This document shows positions 20,967-29,632 of a stretch of 64,000 nucleotides of DNA, piece after piece. The stretch comes from Lichenicola sp965198655 (GTDB lineage: Bacteria > Pseudomonadota > Alphaproteobacteria > Acetobacterales > Acetobacteraceae): NCBI GenBank assembly GCA_965198655.1, contig OZ240668.1:496001-560000 (forward strand). Reading direction: 5' to 3'. Position 1 is the first letter of the stretch, and each line of letters opens with the position of its first letter. A program made the position numbers and the translations under genes. The notes below the pieces were generated by a model. It ran no database searches. It was not told the DNA's origin and saw only the letters and a list, made by a program, of their open reading frames with translations.

Positions 20967-21292
20967 ACGGGCTCCAGAACGCCGGACACGTTCTGAGGCG
21001 GGCCTTGATGTCCATGGGGCAGATGCGCTTGGCGTGGCCACAACCGTTGCATTGCACATGATTGATAGCTCGACGAAGCCAACCACAGAACGGGGAGGCC
21101 GGGAGGGACGCAATCAAAGCCTGAGAAGAAACGAGCCTGATAATCGACGCCCTGCCGGGACGGCACGGCGCGACGCTGTGACAACCATCGACGACAAGTA
21201 ACGAGAGCACTGGCAACGTATGCAGGACGAGCGTCCGCATCTGGTGGCAGAGGCGGTCAGGGCGGTGGTCCGCTCCGTTCCCGGCTCCCGGG
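20967..21292. other. No confident gene
   Basis: Between the gcvP duplicate and the small coiled-coil frame I see no complete gene. On minus, about 20990-21060, a frame reads HVQCNGCGHAKRICPMDIKA, which looks like a zinc-ribbon fragment without a start or partner cysteines. On plus, ATG 21220 opens MQDERPHLVAEAVRAVVRS, which may be a frameshifted N terminus for the next gene. Confidence 0.5.
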
Positions 21293-21541
21293 TTGCGGAC
21301 CGCCAGGGTGGACGGCACCGAGAAGCGCTTGGAGAGGATCGAGGCCCGGTTTGATCGGATCGATGACCGGCTCCGCGCCGTGGAAACCGGTCTTGCGGAG
21401 ATCAAGGGCAGCCTGACGACCTTGACCGCCTCGGTGGTCGGCAAGCCGTCCTGGTGGCAGATGCCGGCTGTGATCGGGGCAACCGTGGTTCTGGTTCTGC
21501 TGATCCTTGCGGGCGCTCGCACCCTGCACGACCTCGGCTGA
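21293..21541 (+). CDS. Small coiled-coil protein with C-terminal membrane anchor
   Basis: Residues ~10-50 form a heptad-like coiled coil (KRLERIEARFDRIDDRLRAV), followed by a single transmembrane segment (MPAVIGATVVLVLLILAGA). Such tail-anchored coiled-coil mini-proteins are common hypotheticals in alphaproteobacteria. The start is unclear: TTG 21293 has a poor ribosome site, and GTG 21308 is an alternative. A frame opening at ATG 21220 one register off could be the lost N terminus after a frameshift. Confidence 0.5.
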   Translation: MRTARVDGTEKRLERIEARFDRIDDRLRAVETGLAEIKGSLTTLTASVVGKPSWWQMPAVIGATVVLVLLILAGARTLHDLG

Positions 21542-21610
21542 CTGGCGGAGTGCTCCGGAGGCCCGAGCAACGGCGGCGCTAGACCGTCCGCCTCCCGCTC
21601 GCTCGCCTGC

Positions 21611-22483
21611 TCACGCCTCCCAGCCGAAGTGCCCGAAGCTCCAGCCCAGCGCGCGCAGCACCATGTCGTTCATCTCCGGCGTCAGGGTGTTCGGCCAGTC
21701 GCCGGGCACGCCGTGGCGGAAGAAGGCCCCGTTCTGCGTCACCCCCGCCGGGCGCCCGGCCAGGGCCGCGAAGCTGGTTCGCGCGATGCAGTCGGCGACG
21801 ATCGCGGTGCCATCCGAAACGCCCAGGAACCGGAACAGCGCCCCCAGCGCCGGCTCCGGCGCCCGGTGCAGCGCCTCGTAGCTGACCAGGCGGAAATGCT
21901 CCGGATAGCGCTCCCTCGCCGCGAGCATCGCCTGCATCCACTGCACGGCGATTGGCAGCACCTGCCGGATGAAGGCGACCTTGTCCGCGTCGGTGGCGCC
22001 GGGACGGTCCTGGAAGCGGTGCCAGTTGGAGGCGATCACGTCGCGCGGGTCGCGGACGATGCCGATCAGCCTGGCGTGCGGGAACAGCGCGCGCAGTTGC
22101 GGAAAGAAGAAGAGGTTGCCGGGCGTCTTCTCGCCGACCGCTCGCACGGAGCTGCCCGCCACCTGCTGCCGGAAGGCGGACAGGATCGCGGTGCCGAGCA
22201 GGAACTGCGTGTCGCCGGGGTCGGGCAGCGGGTAGCCGCCGGTATGGCCGAAGATGGTGGTGTTGCGCTCGTGCAGGGCAGCATGGCGCTGGCGCATCGC
22301 CCGGTCGAGCGGCACCGCGCAGTGGTCGCGGAACTGCGCCTCGCCGCGGCAGGATACCTCGGGGTGGGCGTCGAGCATCTGCTGCAGCCAGGTGGTGCCC
22401 GACCGCGGCTGGCCGTCGACGAAGAACAACTGCCGCTCGGCGAGGCGGGCAAGCTCGGCGTGACGCGAGGCCCAGTCGTCCAT
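21611..22483 (-). CDS. Sulfotransferase family protein
   Basis: This 290-residue cytosolic protein has the PAPS-dependent sulfotransferase fold. The 5'-phosphosulfate loop is VDGQPRSGTTWLQQML near residue 22 and the 3'-phosphate-binding segment is GIVRDPRDVIASNWHRF mid-protein. The acceptor is unknown; bacterial members sulfate lipids, polysaccharides or small molecules. It is a single gene with no sulfation-pathway neighbours in the window. Confidence 0.88.
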   Translation of the reverse strand: MDDWASRHAELARLAERQLFFVDGQPRSGTTWLQQMLDAHPEVSCRGEAQFRDHCAVPLDRAMRQRHAALHERNTTIFGHTGGYPLPDPGDTQFLLGTAILSAFRQQVAGSSVRAVGEKTPGNLFFFPQLRALFPHARLIGIVRDPRDVIASNWHRFQDRPGATDADKVAFIRQVLPIAVQWMQAMLAARERYPEHFRLVSYEALHRAPEPALGALFRFLGVSDGTAIVADCIARTSFAALAGRPAGVTQNGAFFRHGVPGDWPNTLTPEMNDMVLRALGWSFGHFGWEA

Positions 22484-22778
22484 GCGAGAACCCCTTGGTC
22501 ACCGGTCCGGCAGCGGCCGGATGTAGGAGGGCAGGGCAGGCCCGGCAAGCGGCTGGCGCTGGCGGGAGGGTCGTGACCACGGAAACCATCAGGTCATGGA
22601 GCCAAGGGTCGGTCCGGCCTTTCGAACGGCGGTGCGGTTCCGTCGCGTCGCATCGACGAACCGCGCCGCGGCATGTGGAACAGCGAGATGCCGGCGGCGC
22701 TGGCAGCGACGGTGCTGGCCAACACACTCGTTACATACCACGTTGGACTGCGGCAGCATCAGTGTGTGGTCTATCCAC

Positions 22779-22969
22779 ATGAACAGCCGAGACGCCATCG
22801 GCGCGATCGAGGCGGCCGCATGGGCCCACGTCGCGACCAAGGGTGACCACTGGCAATTCAAGCACCCCATCCTCCCCAACCGGGTGGCGGTGCCGCACCG
22901 AAGCGCGGCCTGCCGATCGGCAGGCTGCGGAGCATCGAGAAGCAGGCCGGCGTGAACCTGAGGCGATGA
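22779..22969 (+). pseudogene. hicA: hicA toxin with one-base frameshift
   Basis: The first 40 codons read as a normal HicA mRNA-interferase (MNSRDAIGAIEAAAWAHVAT, then KGDHWQFKHP with the catalytic-type histidine). At about 22896-22900 one base is missing. Restoring a C gives PHPKRGLPIGRLRSIEKQAG, the expected HicA end, and a stop that overlaps the hicB start by ATGA. As written, the frame instead runs into an unrelated Ser/Arg/Cys tail. The region spans 191 nt, one short of a multiple of three. A sequencing error is the main alternative. Confidence 0.85.
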
Positions 22970-23352
22970 CGATGGCGACCTACATGGCCCTGCTGCGCAA
23001 GGACGAGGCGAGTGACTACGGTGTGGACTTCCCTGACCTCCCGGGCTGCGTCACCGCTGGCCGCACCCTGGAGGAGGCCCGCGTCGCGGCAGCCGAGGCG
23101 CTGGCGCTGCACCTGGAAGGCTTGACCGAGGACGGTGAAACCGCGCCGGAGCCCTCAAGCGTGGATGACGTGATGAGCGACCCGCACAACCGGGAGGCTG
23201 TCGCCTTCCTCGTGGATCCGCTTCCGTCCACGAAGCCGGTGCGGGTGAACGTGATGCTGCCTGCCGACCTGCTGCGCCGGATCGATCGGGCAACCGGGAA
23301 CCGCAGCCGCTTCCTCGCCGAGGCCGCGCGGGAAAAGCTGGAGCACGCCTAG
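22966..23352 (+). CDS. hicB: HicB antitoxin
   Basis: This 128-residue protein has the partial RNase H-like HicB fold at the N terminus (YMALLRKDEASDYGVDFPDL then PGCVTAGRTLEEA) and a C-terminal ribbon-helix-helix DNA-binding segment (VRVNVMLPADLLRRIDRATG). HicB neutralises HicA and represses the operon. The ATG at 22966 overlaps the stop that a repaired hicA would use. An inverted repeat ACACACT/AGTGTGT flanks 22722-22767 upstream of hicA and could be the operator. Confidence 0.9.
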   Translation: MTMATYMALLRKDEASDYGVDFPDLPGCVTAGRTLEEARVAAAEALALHLEGLTEDGETAPEPSSVDDVMSDPHNREAVAFLVDPLPSTKPVRVNVMLPADLLRRIDRATGNRSRFLAEAAREKLEHA

Positions 23353-23478
23353 CTGTGCACCAGCGTCGGCGTCGTGATCCCGGCGGCCTGGTTGCTCTTC
23401 GCCGCGCGGTTCCCGCCGGGAGATGTGGGCCATCAGGACCTGCCGCGAGGTCAGCCTAAGCCCGGCCCGGCAGGCCGG

Positions 23479-23507
23479 TTGACACACGCATCCTCCGACT
23501 GTAGGCA
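23479..23507 (+). promoter_or_regulatory. Strong sigma-70-type promoter
   Basis: TTGACA (23479-23484), 17-base spacer, TAGGCA (23502-23507). The likely transcript start falls at the Fur-like palindrome directly downstream. It drives the secreted NHL-like gene and efeB. Confidence 0.55.
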
Positions 23508-23513
23508 GCGCAC

Positions 23514-23528
23514 TGCGAATGATTTGCA
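23514..23528 (+). promoter_or_regulatory. Fur-box-like 7-1-7 palindrome
   Basis: TGCGAAT-G-ATTTGCA has the 7-1-7 symmetry of alphaproteobacterial Fur/Mur sites, with one mismatch between half-sites. It overlaps the expected +1 of the promoter, so iron-bound Fur would block transcription of the downstream iron-related efeB unit. Confidence 0.55.
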
Positions 23529-23650
23529 TTAACCGGATGATGCTGCCTTCCAGGAACGTAGGTCGGGAACCGGCCGGCTCCGCGGCATCCGCGGGATCGG
23601 GCCCGTCGATCCCGACCGCCCGTCCCGTCCCGAGCGTCAAGGAGAGCCGG

Positions 23651-24775
23651 ATGAGCCCGATCATCCTCCTGCGCCTCCTGCCTGCCATTGCGCTCGGCCT
23701 GGCGGCGCTGCCGGCCGGGGCGGTGGACGCGCCGTTCCTGGCCGGGCTGAAGCACCGCAGCACGATCGCCTCCACGGTTCCGGCCAACGGCGACCAGAAC
23801 CCGTACGCGGTGGTGGTGTCGCCGGTCAGCAGCGGCCGGCTGGTGCGGGACCACGTGCTGGTCGACAACTTCAACGATGCCGGCAACCTGCAGGGCCTGG
23901 GCACGACGATCGTGCAGATCGACCCGCAGGCGCAGAGCCTGTCGCTGTTCGCGTCCGTGCCGCGCGACCTCCACGGCTGCCCGGGCGGCGTCGGCCTGAC
24001 CACGGCGATGGCGGTGCTGAAGAGCGGCTGGGTGATCATCGGCAGCCTGCCCAGCCGGGACGGCACCACCGCGACCAGGGGCGATGGCTGCCTGATCCTG
24101 CTCGACCACGACGGCAAGGTCGCGGACGTGTGGAGCGGGCCGACCATCGACGGTCCCTGGGGCAACATGGCGGTGATCGACCGCGGCGACAGCGCCACCC
24201 TGTTCTTCAGCAACACCGGCTATGGCGTCGGCGCGCCGTCGGCGGACGCGACCGCGCATCCGGTCCGGAGGGCGACGGTGGTGCGCCTGGAGCTGCGGAT
24301 CCCGTCAGGCGCCAGGCCCCGCGTCACCGCCATGACGGTGGTCGCGGGCGGGTTCGCGGAGGCGCCGGACAGGGGCGTGTTCGTCATCGGCCCGACCGGG
24401 GTGGCGCTCGGGCCGAACGGATCGATCTACGTGTCGGACGCGCTCGGCAACCGGGTGGTCGGCATCCCGGACGCGCTGAAACGCACCACCAGCGCCGGCA
24501 CCGGCACGACCGTCACGGCAGGGGGGTCCCTGCAACGGCCGCTCGCCCTTGTAAACGCGCCGAACGGCCACCTTCTGGTGACCAACGCGTTGAACGGCCA
24601 GGTGGTGGAGATCGATCCGCTGGCCCGGCGGCAGGTCGCGGCGCAGTGGATCGACGTGGACCGGGCGCAGCAGCCAGCCGGCAGCGGCGACCTGTTCGGG
24701 CTCGCCGTCACGCCGAAGGGCGACGGCTTCTATTATGTCGAGGACGACGTGAACACGCTCGTCCTGTCCCACTAG
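23651..24775 (+). CDS. Secreted NHL/beta-propeller-like protein
   Basis: This 374-residue protein starts at ATG 23651 after AAGGAGAGCCGG. The first ~22 residues are a signal peptide (ending LGLAALPAGAVDA). The remainder looks like an NHL/SMP-30-type propeller: repeated segments such as TGVALGPNGSIYVSDALGNR and RPLALVNAPNGHLLVTNALN describe successive blades. No catalytic residues are recognised. It shares the Fur-like promoter with efeB, 22 bases downstream, so a role in periplasmic iron or heme handling is possible but inferred. Confidence 0.7.
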   Translation: MSPIILLRLLPAIALGLAALPAGAVDAPFLAGLKHRSTIASTVPANGDQNPYAVVVSPVSSGRLVRDHVLVDNFNDAGNLQGLGTTIVQIDPQAQSLSLFASVPRDLHGCPGGVGLTTAMAVLKSGWVIIGSLPSRDGTTATRGDGCLILLDHDGKVADVWSGPTIDGPWGNMAVIDRGDSATLFFSNTGYGVGAPSADATAHPVRRATVVRLELRIPSGARPRVTAMTVVAGGFAEAPDRGVFVIGPTGVALGPNGSIYVSDALGNRVVGIPDALKRTTSAGTGTTVTAGGSLQRPLALVNAPNGHLLVTNALNGQVVEIDPLARRQVAAQWIDVDRAQQPAGSGDLFGLAVTPKGDGFYYVEDDVNTLVLSH

Positions 24776-24797
24776 ACCCTCCATCAGGGAGCCCGCG

Positions 24798-26201
24798 TTG
24801 CAGGACGACGACACCGACCCACAGGCCACGCAGCGCCCGGCGCGCCGTGGCTTCCTCAAGGGGGCCGGGGGCCTGGCCGTGGCGGGCGCCCTATGCCCGT
24901 TCTCCGGCGCGCGGGCGAGTGCCGCGCTGCCGCAGGCCGGCGTGTCCGCGGGTAGCCAGGGCCCGTCGCGGGCGGTGCCGGAGCCGTTCGACGGGCCCTA
25001 CCAGGCCGGCATCCTGACCCCGCTGCAGAACCACACCTGTTTCGTGGCCTTCGACCTCGTAACCGCCGACGGCCCGTCGGTGGCGCGGCTGATGCGGTCC
25101 TGGACCGAGGCCGCGCGCCGGATGACGCGCGGCCAGACCGCGGCGGCGGTTGACGGCAGCCCGGACCGCCCGCCCGCCGATAGCGGCGACGCGATCGGGC
25201 TGGGTCCGGCCCGGCTCACCCTCACCTTCGGCTTCGGCGCCAGCTTGTTCGAGAAGGACGGGCAGGACCGCTACGGCCTGCGCGCCCGCCGGCCGGCGGC
25301 GCTGATCGACCTCCCCCGCTTCAACGGCGACCAGCTCGTGCCGGGCAGCACCGGCGGCGACCTGTCGATCCAGGCCTGCGCCGACGATCCGCAGGTGGCG
25401 TTCCATGCCGTGCGCCAACTGGCGCGTATCGCCGGCGGGGTGGCGCAACTGCGCTGGATCCAGAACGGCTACAGCGCCCAGTTCGCCGCCGAGGACACGC
25501 CGCGCAACCTCCTGGGCTTCAAGGACGGCACCCAGAACCCGATCTCGCGCCGGCCGGACCAGGCCAGCGCCGTCGCCGGCGGCAAGCGCTACTTGGCCAG
25601 CACCGCCGACGAGATCGTCTGGGCCGACGGCGACGACCGGGGCTGGATGCGCAACGGCAGCTACCTGGTGGCGCGCCGCATCCGCATCGCGCTGGAGCAC
25701 TGGGACCGCACCGCGCTGTCGTTCCAGGAGCAGGTGTTCGGCCGCGCCAAGCAGTCCGGCGCGCCGCTGACCGGTCGCAGCGAGCTCGACCCGCTCGACC
25801 TCGACGCCGTGGACCACGACGGCAACCTGGTGATCGACGAGAACGCCCATGTCCGGCTGGCCTCGGCCGCCAGCAACGACGGCGCGCAGATTCTGCGCCG
25901 GTCTTACTCCTACAACGACGGGCTGAACTTCGTCGCCGAGCGCTGGCCGCCCTGGCACCAGGGGCTGGAATACGATGCCGGGCTGTTCTTCGTCTGCTAC
26001 CAGCGCGACCCGCGTGAGGGCTTCGTGCGCATCTTCGACAAGATGTCCAAGTTCGACCTGCTGAACCAGTACGCGACCCATGTCGGCGGCGGCCTGTTCG
26101 CGATCCCGCCCGGAACTGGCGGCCCGGACCGCTACATCGGCCAGGCCCTGTTCGAGGGCGCCCCCTTGCGCATGGCGGACGCCAAGCCCGCATCCCCCTG
26201 A
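24798..26201 (+). CDS. efeB: EfeB-type Dyp peroxidase/deferrochelatase, Tat-exported
   Basis: This 467-residue heme peroxidase begins at TTG 24798 after AGGGAG. The twin-arginine signal is RRGFLKGAGGLAVAGALC. The Dyp signature GFKDGTQNP (GxxDG) and the proximal heme histidine region DENAHVRLAS are visible. EfeB is the periplasmic heme-dependent peroxidase of the EfeUOB iron system; here efeU and efeO are absent. The Fur-like site upstream of the preceding gene fits iron regulation. Confidence 0.92.
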   Translation: MQDDDTDPQATQRPARRGFLKGAGGLAVAGALCPFSGARASAALPQAGVSAGSQGPSRAVPEPFDGPYQAGILTPLQNHTCFVAFDLVTADGPSVARLMRSWTEAARRMTRGQTAAAVDGSPDRPPADSGDAIGLGPARLTLTFGFGASLFEKDGQDRYGLRARRPAALIDLPRFNGDQLVPGSTGGDLSIQACADDPQVAFHAVRQLARIAGGVAQLRWIQNGYSAQFAAEDTPRNLLGFKDGTQNPISRRPDQASAVAGGKRYLASTADEIVWADGDDRGWMRNGSYLVARRIRIALEHWDRTALSFQEQVFGRAKQSGAPLTGRSELDPLDLDAVDHDGNLVIDENAHVRLASAASNDGAQILRRSYSYNDGLNFVAERWPPWHQGLEYDAGLFFVCYQRDPREGFVRIFDKMSKFDLLNQYATHVGGGLFAIPPGTGGPDRYIGQALFEGAPLRMADAKPASP

Positions 26202-26225
26202 TCCGTATGCCGCCGGCCGGGTTCC

Positions 26226-26254
26226 TTGACACGTCGTTGCGCCGCCGTTAGTGA
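26226..26254 (+). promoter_or_regulatory. Promoter of the F0 ATP synthase operon
   Basis: TTGACA (26226-26231), 17-base spacer, TAGTGA (26249-26254), ending 28 bases before the atpI start. The arrangement matches the promoter before the efeB unit. Confidence 0.55.
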
Positions 26255-26282
26255 GCGGCGGCACCCGGCGGAAGGTGCCATC

Positions 26283-26612
26283 ATGGACGAGGACAGGGCC
26301 GACCGGAGCGCGTTCGACCGAAGGCTGCAGGAGGCGCGGACCAGGCAGGGCCTGGACCCGAAGCCGCAACCGGTCGACGCGACGACGACCGACGTGTCCG
26401 GGATGGCGGCGTTCTTCCGGGTCGGCGTCGAGCTCGTTTCGGCGCTTCTGGTCGGTCTGGCGGTCGGCTGGGGGTTGGACCGCCTGCTGGGAACCAGGCC
26501 GTTGTTCCTGATTCTGTTCGTCTTCCTCGGCGGGATCGCGGGCATCGTCAACGTCTGGCGGGTGGTCGCGCCGGCACCGGTCGTCGGCCGCAAGAGCCGG
26601 GATCGCGGTTGA
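26283..26612 (+). CDS. atpI: ATP synthase protein I (AtpI)
   Basis: A 109-residue protein with a charged N terminus and two transmembrane helices (FRVGVELVSALLVGLAVGWG and the LFLILFVFLGGIAGIVN segment). AtpI assists assembly of the c-ring and is not part of the mature enzyme. The conserved FxxGxE and GWGLDRLLGT features are present. First gene of the F0 operon, 13 bases before atpB. Confidence 0.88.
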   Translation: MDEDRADRSAFDRRLQEARTRQGLDPKPQPVDATTTDVSGMAAFFRVGVELVSALLVGLAVGWGLDRLLGTRPLFLILFVFLGGIAGIVNVWRVVAPAPVVGRKSRDRG

Positions 26613-26625
26613 AGGGGAGACGGTT

Positions 26626-27375
26626 GTGGCGGGCGGACACTCCATCGACGCGCTGGGCCAGTTCGCGCTGCACCCGGTCCTGGGATCGCTCGGCGCCAGC
26701 CTGCGCTTCAGCCAGTCCAACCTGATGATGGTGATCGCCTCGGCGATCATCCTGCTGGTGCTGTATGTCGGCATGAGCCCACGCGCGATCGTGCCCGGCC
26801 GGATGCAGGCGGCGGCCGAGCTGCTCTACGGCTTCATCCACACCATGGCGACCGACCAGATCGGGCCGGAGGGGCGGCGCTTCTTCCCGTTCGTATTCAC
26901 CCTGTTCGCCTTCATCCTGGTCGGCAACTATCTCGGGCTGATCCCGGGCTCGTTCACCTTCACCAGCCACATCGCGGTGACGGGCGGCCTCGCCCTGCTG
27001 GTGTTCGTGGTCGGGCTGCTGGTGGCGCTGCGCGAGCAGGGGTTCGGGTTCTTCACGCACTTCATGCCGGAGGGCGCCCCGATCGCGCTGGCGCCGCTGC
27101 TGGTGCCGATCGAGATCCTGTCCTACCTGTCGCGCCCGATCAGCCTGTCGGTGCGGTTGTTCGCCAACATGATGGCCGGCCACGTCATGTTCGAGATGTT
27201 CGCCGCCTTCACCATTCTGCTGGCCGGTATCCACATCGTCGGCCCGGTGCTGGGGATCGTGCCGCTGGCGGTCAACATCGCCCTGATCGGCCTCGAGCTG
27301 CTGGTCGGCGCGCTGCAGGCCTACGTGTTCGCCATCCTCACCTGCATCTACCTGCGCGAGGCCGTCGCGCACTGA
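26626..27375 (+). CDS. atpB: ATP synthase F0 subunit a
   Basis: This 249-residue membrane stator subunit forms the proton half-channels. The essential arginine lies in ISLSVRLFANMMAGHVMFEM. The N-terminal DALGQFALHPVL and the HFMPEGAPIALAPLLVPIEI segment are typical of alphaproteobacteria. GTG 26626 follows GAAGGGGAGACGG. It is followed after 48 bases by atpE. Confidence 0.96.
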   Translation: MAGGHSIDALGQFALHPVLGSLGASLRFSQSNLMMVIASAIILLVLYVGMSPRAIVPGRMQAAAELLYGFIHTMATDQIGPEGRRFFPFVFTLFAFILVGNYLGLIPGSFTFTSHIAVTGGLALLVFVVGLLVALREQGFGFFTHFMPEGAPIALAPLLVPIEILSYLSRPISLSVRLFANMMAGHVMFEMFAAFTILLAGIHIVGPVLGIVPLAVNIALIGLELLVGALQAYVFAILTCIYLREAVAH

Positions 27376-27423
27376 GGCGCCACGCCTTCCGGGCCGAACC
27401 CATCTTCAATCAAGGACAGTTTC

Positions 27424-27648
27424 ATGGATCTCGCTGCCGCTCGTTACATTGGCGCCGGTCTCGCCGTGATTGCCCTCGCCGGCGTGGGCGTCGGCATCGG
27501 CAACATCTTCGCGGCCCTGGTGACCTCGATCGCCCGCAACCCGGCAGCGCGCCCGGCCGTGTTCGGCCTCGGCATCCTCGGCTTCGCCCTGACCGAGGCC
27601 ATCGCGCTGTTCGCGCTGGTGATCGCCTTCATCATCCTGTTCGTCTGA
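27424..27648 (+). CDS. atpE: ATP synthase F0 subunit c
   Basis: A 74-residue hairpin that forms the rotor ring. Helix 1 holds the glycine-rich GVGVGIGN packing motif, the polar loop is ARNPAARP, and helix 2 carries the proton-carrying glutamate in ALTEAIALFALVIAFII. No Na+-type ligands are seen, so proton coupling is expected. Start ATG 27424 after AAGGACAG. Confidence 0.96.
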   Translation: MDLAAARYIGAGLAVIALAGVGVGIGNIFAALVTSIARNPAARPAVFGLGILGFALTEAIALFALVIAFIILFV

Positions 27649-27662
27649 ACCGGGTAGGGACG

Positions 27663-28277
27663 ATGTCGCGCGCCGTTCCGGACGGACGTGGCGGACTCGC
27701 GGGCCGCCGCGTCCGCTCCATCGTCCTGTCGCTGCTCGTCACCGCCGGCGCCGGCGGCACAGCGCACGCCGCCGGGATGCCGCAGTTCCAGTTCGGCAAC
27801 CCGCTCACCACCGGCCAGGTGTTCTGGGGCGCGGTCATCTTCCTCGTGCTCTACCTCCTGCTGAGCCGTTCGGCTCTGCCGCGCGTGGGCGCGGTGCTGG
27901 CCGAGCGCGGCCGTCGGATCGACGGAGACCTCGACGCGGCCAAGGCGGCGCGTGGCGAAGCCGACCGGGCGATCGCCGAGCTGCGCCGTGCCCGCCGCGA
28001 CGCAGCCGCCGAGGCGAGCGGCATCGTCGACTCGGTGGTGGCAGGCGCGCGCGAGCGGGCCGCGGCCGCCACACGTGAGATGAACGGGCGCCTGGAAGCC
28101 GAGATCGCCCGCGCCGAGGCGGCCGTCGCTGCGGCACGCGACACCGCCATGGGCTCGCTGCGCGGCGTCGCCACCGAGACCGCGCAGGCCCTGGTCGAGC
28201 GGCTGACCGGCGTGCCGGCCGACGCCGCACTGCTGGCCTCCAAGGTCGACGCCGTCCTCGCCGCCCGCGCCGCCTGA
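27663..28277 (+). CDS. atpF': ATP synthase F0 subunit b'
   Basis: A 204-residue peripheral-stalk subunit. After a basic N-terminal extension there is a first hydrophobic stretch (IVLSLLVTAGAGGTAHAAG) and then the true anchor (VFWGAVIFLVLYLLLSRSAL). A long Ala/Arg/Glu-rich coiled coil follows. The extra N-terminal hydrophobic region is common for b'. It pairs with AtpF, encoded next, as the heterodimeric stalk of photosynthetic-type and alphaproteobacterial enzymes. Confidence 0.9.
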   Translation: MSRAVPDGRGGLAGRRVRSIVLSLLVTAGAGGTAHAAGMPQFQFGNPLTTGQVFWGAVIFLVLYLLLSRSALPRVGAVLAERGRRIDGDLDAAKAARGEADRAIAELRRARRDAAAEASGIVDSVVAGARERAAAATREMNGRLEAEIARAEAAVAAARDTAMGSLRGVATETAQALVERLTGVPADAALLASKVDAVLAARAA

Positions 28278-28292
28278 TCACGGGAGCCCGCC

Positions 28293-28805
28293 ATGGACGC
28301 AGCCGCCCTCCTGCACGAGCCCCGCTTCTGGTACGCCGTCGCGTTCGTCCTGTTCTTCGTGCTGTTCGGGCGCAGGCTGTGGCGCCCGCTGGCGGCGCTG
28401 CTCGACCGCAGGGCGGCCGAGGTGCGGCTCGACCTGGACGAGGCGGCGCGGCTGCGCCGCGAGGCCGAGGCGATGCTGGCCGAAGCCAGGCAGGATCGCG
28501 AGGCGGCCCTCGCCGATGCGAAGATGATGGTCGAGAACGCCAAGGCCGAGGCCGTGCGGATCGCCGAGGCGGCGCAGCGCGAGGCCGAGCTGACCGCCCG
28601 ACGGCGCGAGCGCATGGCGCAGGAACGGATCGCGGCGACCGAGCGCGCCGCGATCGCCGAGATCCGCATCGCGGCGGCCGACATCGCCACCGAAGCGGCC
28701 CGCGCCGCAATGGCCGAGGCGCTGACCGCGGATGCCGACGCCGCGCTGATCGACCGGGCGATCGCCGCCCTGCCTGCCTCGTTCGCGACCCGCGTCGCCG
28801 CGTGA
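28293..28805 (+). CDS. atpF: ATP synthase F0 subunit b
   Basis: A 170-residue stalk subunit with one N-terminal membrane helix (FWYAVAFVLFFVLFGRRLW) followed by a continuous Ala/Glu/Arg coiled coil. Length is usual. The last bases (GTGA at 28802-28805) overlap the start of a glycosyltransferase gene, so the F0 operon continues without a break into cell-envelope genes. F1 genes are not in the window, as expected for split operons in this class. Confidence 0.93.
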   Translation: MDAAALLHEPRFWYAVAFVLFFVLFGRRLWRPLAALLDRRAAEVRLDLDEAARLRREAEAMLAEARQDREAALADAKMMVENAKAEAVRIAEAAQREAELTARRRERMAQERIAATERAAIAEIRIAAADIATEAARAAMAEALTADADAALIDRAIAALPASFATRVAA

Positions 28806-29572
28806 GCGACCAGTTCCGGCGGTCCGCCGCCGTGTCCGACACGGAGCCGCCGCTGTTGTCGGTCGTGGCCGCGGTGCTGAACGAGGCGGAGAACATCCGG
28901 CCGGTCTGCACCGAGATGGCGGCCGCCTTCGCGACCCTGCCGCCGCACGAGGTGGTGTTCGTCGACGACGGCAGCACCGACGGCACCGTCGCCGCCCTGC
29001 TGGCGGCGCGCGACGTGCTGCCGGGCTTGCGCGTGGTCAGCCACGACCGCCGCTGCGGCAAGTCGGCAGCACTTCGCACCGGCATCGAGGCGGCGCACGG
29101 CACCTGGATCGCCACCATCGACGGCGACGGCCAGGACGACCCGTCGGAGATCGAGCCGATGCTGGCGCACGCCCTGGAGGCCGGGCCGATCGTGCCGGGA
29201 CCGCTGGTGGTGGGCGTCCGTCTCAAGCGCCGCGACACCCTATCCCGCCGCGTCGCCACGCGCGTCGCCAACGGGCTGCGACGCCGGCTGCTACGGGATG
29301 GCTGCCCGGACACCGGGGCGCCGATGAAGCTGTTCCGTCGCGCCGACTTCCTGCGCCTGCCGCAGTTCGAGGGCGTGCACCGGTTCCTGCCGGCGCTGTT
29401 CGGGCATTACGGCAGCCCCCTGATCTGCTATCCCGTCCGCCATCGCGCGCGGCTGCACGGCAGCTCGAAATACACCAACCTCAACCGCGCTTTGGTCGGC
29501 ATACGCGACACCGCCGGCGTGATCTGGCTGCAGTCGCGCACCCATGTTCCCGCGCGGCTGACGGAACGCTGA
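28802..29572 (+). CDS. Glycosyltransferase family 2 (DPM-synthase-like)
   Basis: This 256-residue GT-A enzyme has LSVVAAVLNEAENI, VFVDDGSTDGTVAALL, ATIDGDGQDDPSEI (DxD-type metal site) and HRARLHGSSKY, the pattern of polyprenyl-phosphate mannose/glucose synthases. It would charge a lipid carrier with a sugar. GTG 28802 overlaps the atpF stop. The next gene is a GT-C transferase that uses such lipid-linked donors, so the two probably work together on lipid A or another envelope glycan. Confidence 0.88.
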   Translation: MSDQFRRSAAVSDTEPPLLSVVAAVLNEAENIRPVCTEMAAAFATLPPHEVVFVDDGSTDGTVAALLAARDVLPGLRVVSHDRRCGKSAALRTGIEAAHGTWIATIDGDGQDDPSEIEPMLAHALEAGPIVPGPLVVGVRLKRRDTLSRRVATRVANGLRRRLLRDGCPDTGAPMKLFRRADFLRLPQFEGVHRFLPALFGHYGSPLICYPVRHRARLHGSSKYTNLNRALVGIRDTAGVIWLQSRTHVPARLTER

Positions 29573-29632
29573 GGAACCGGGCCCAGACGGGATCGCGGTT
29601 CGATGCGACCCCCGCGGCCCGGCGGAGATCCG

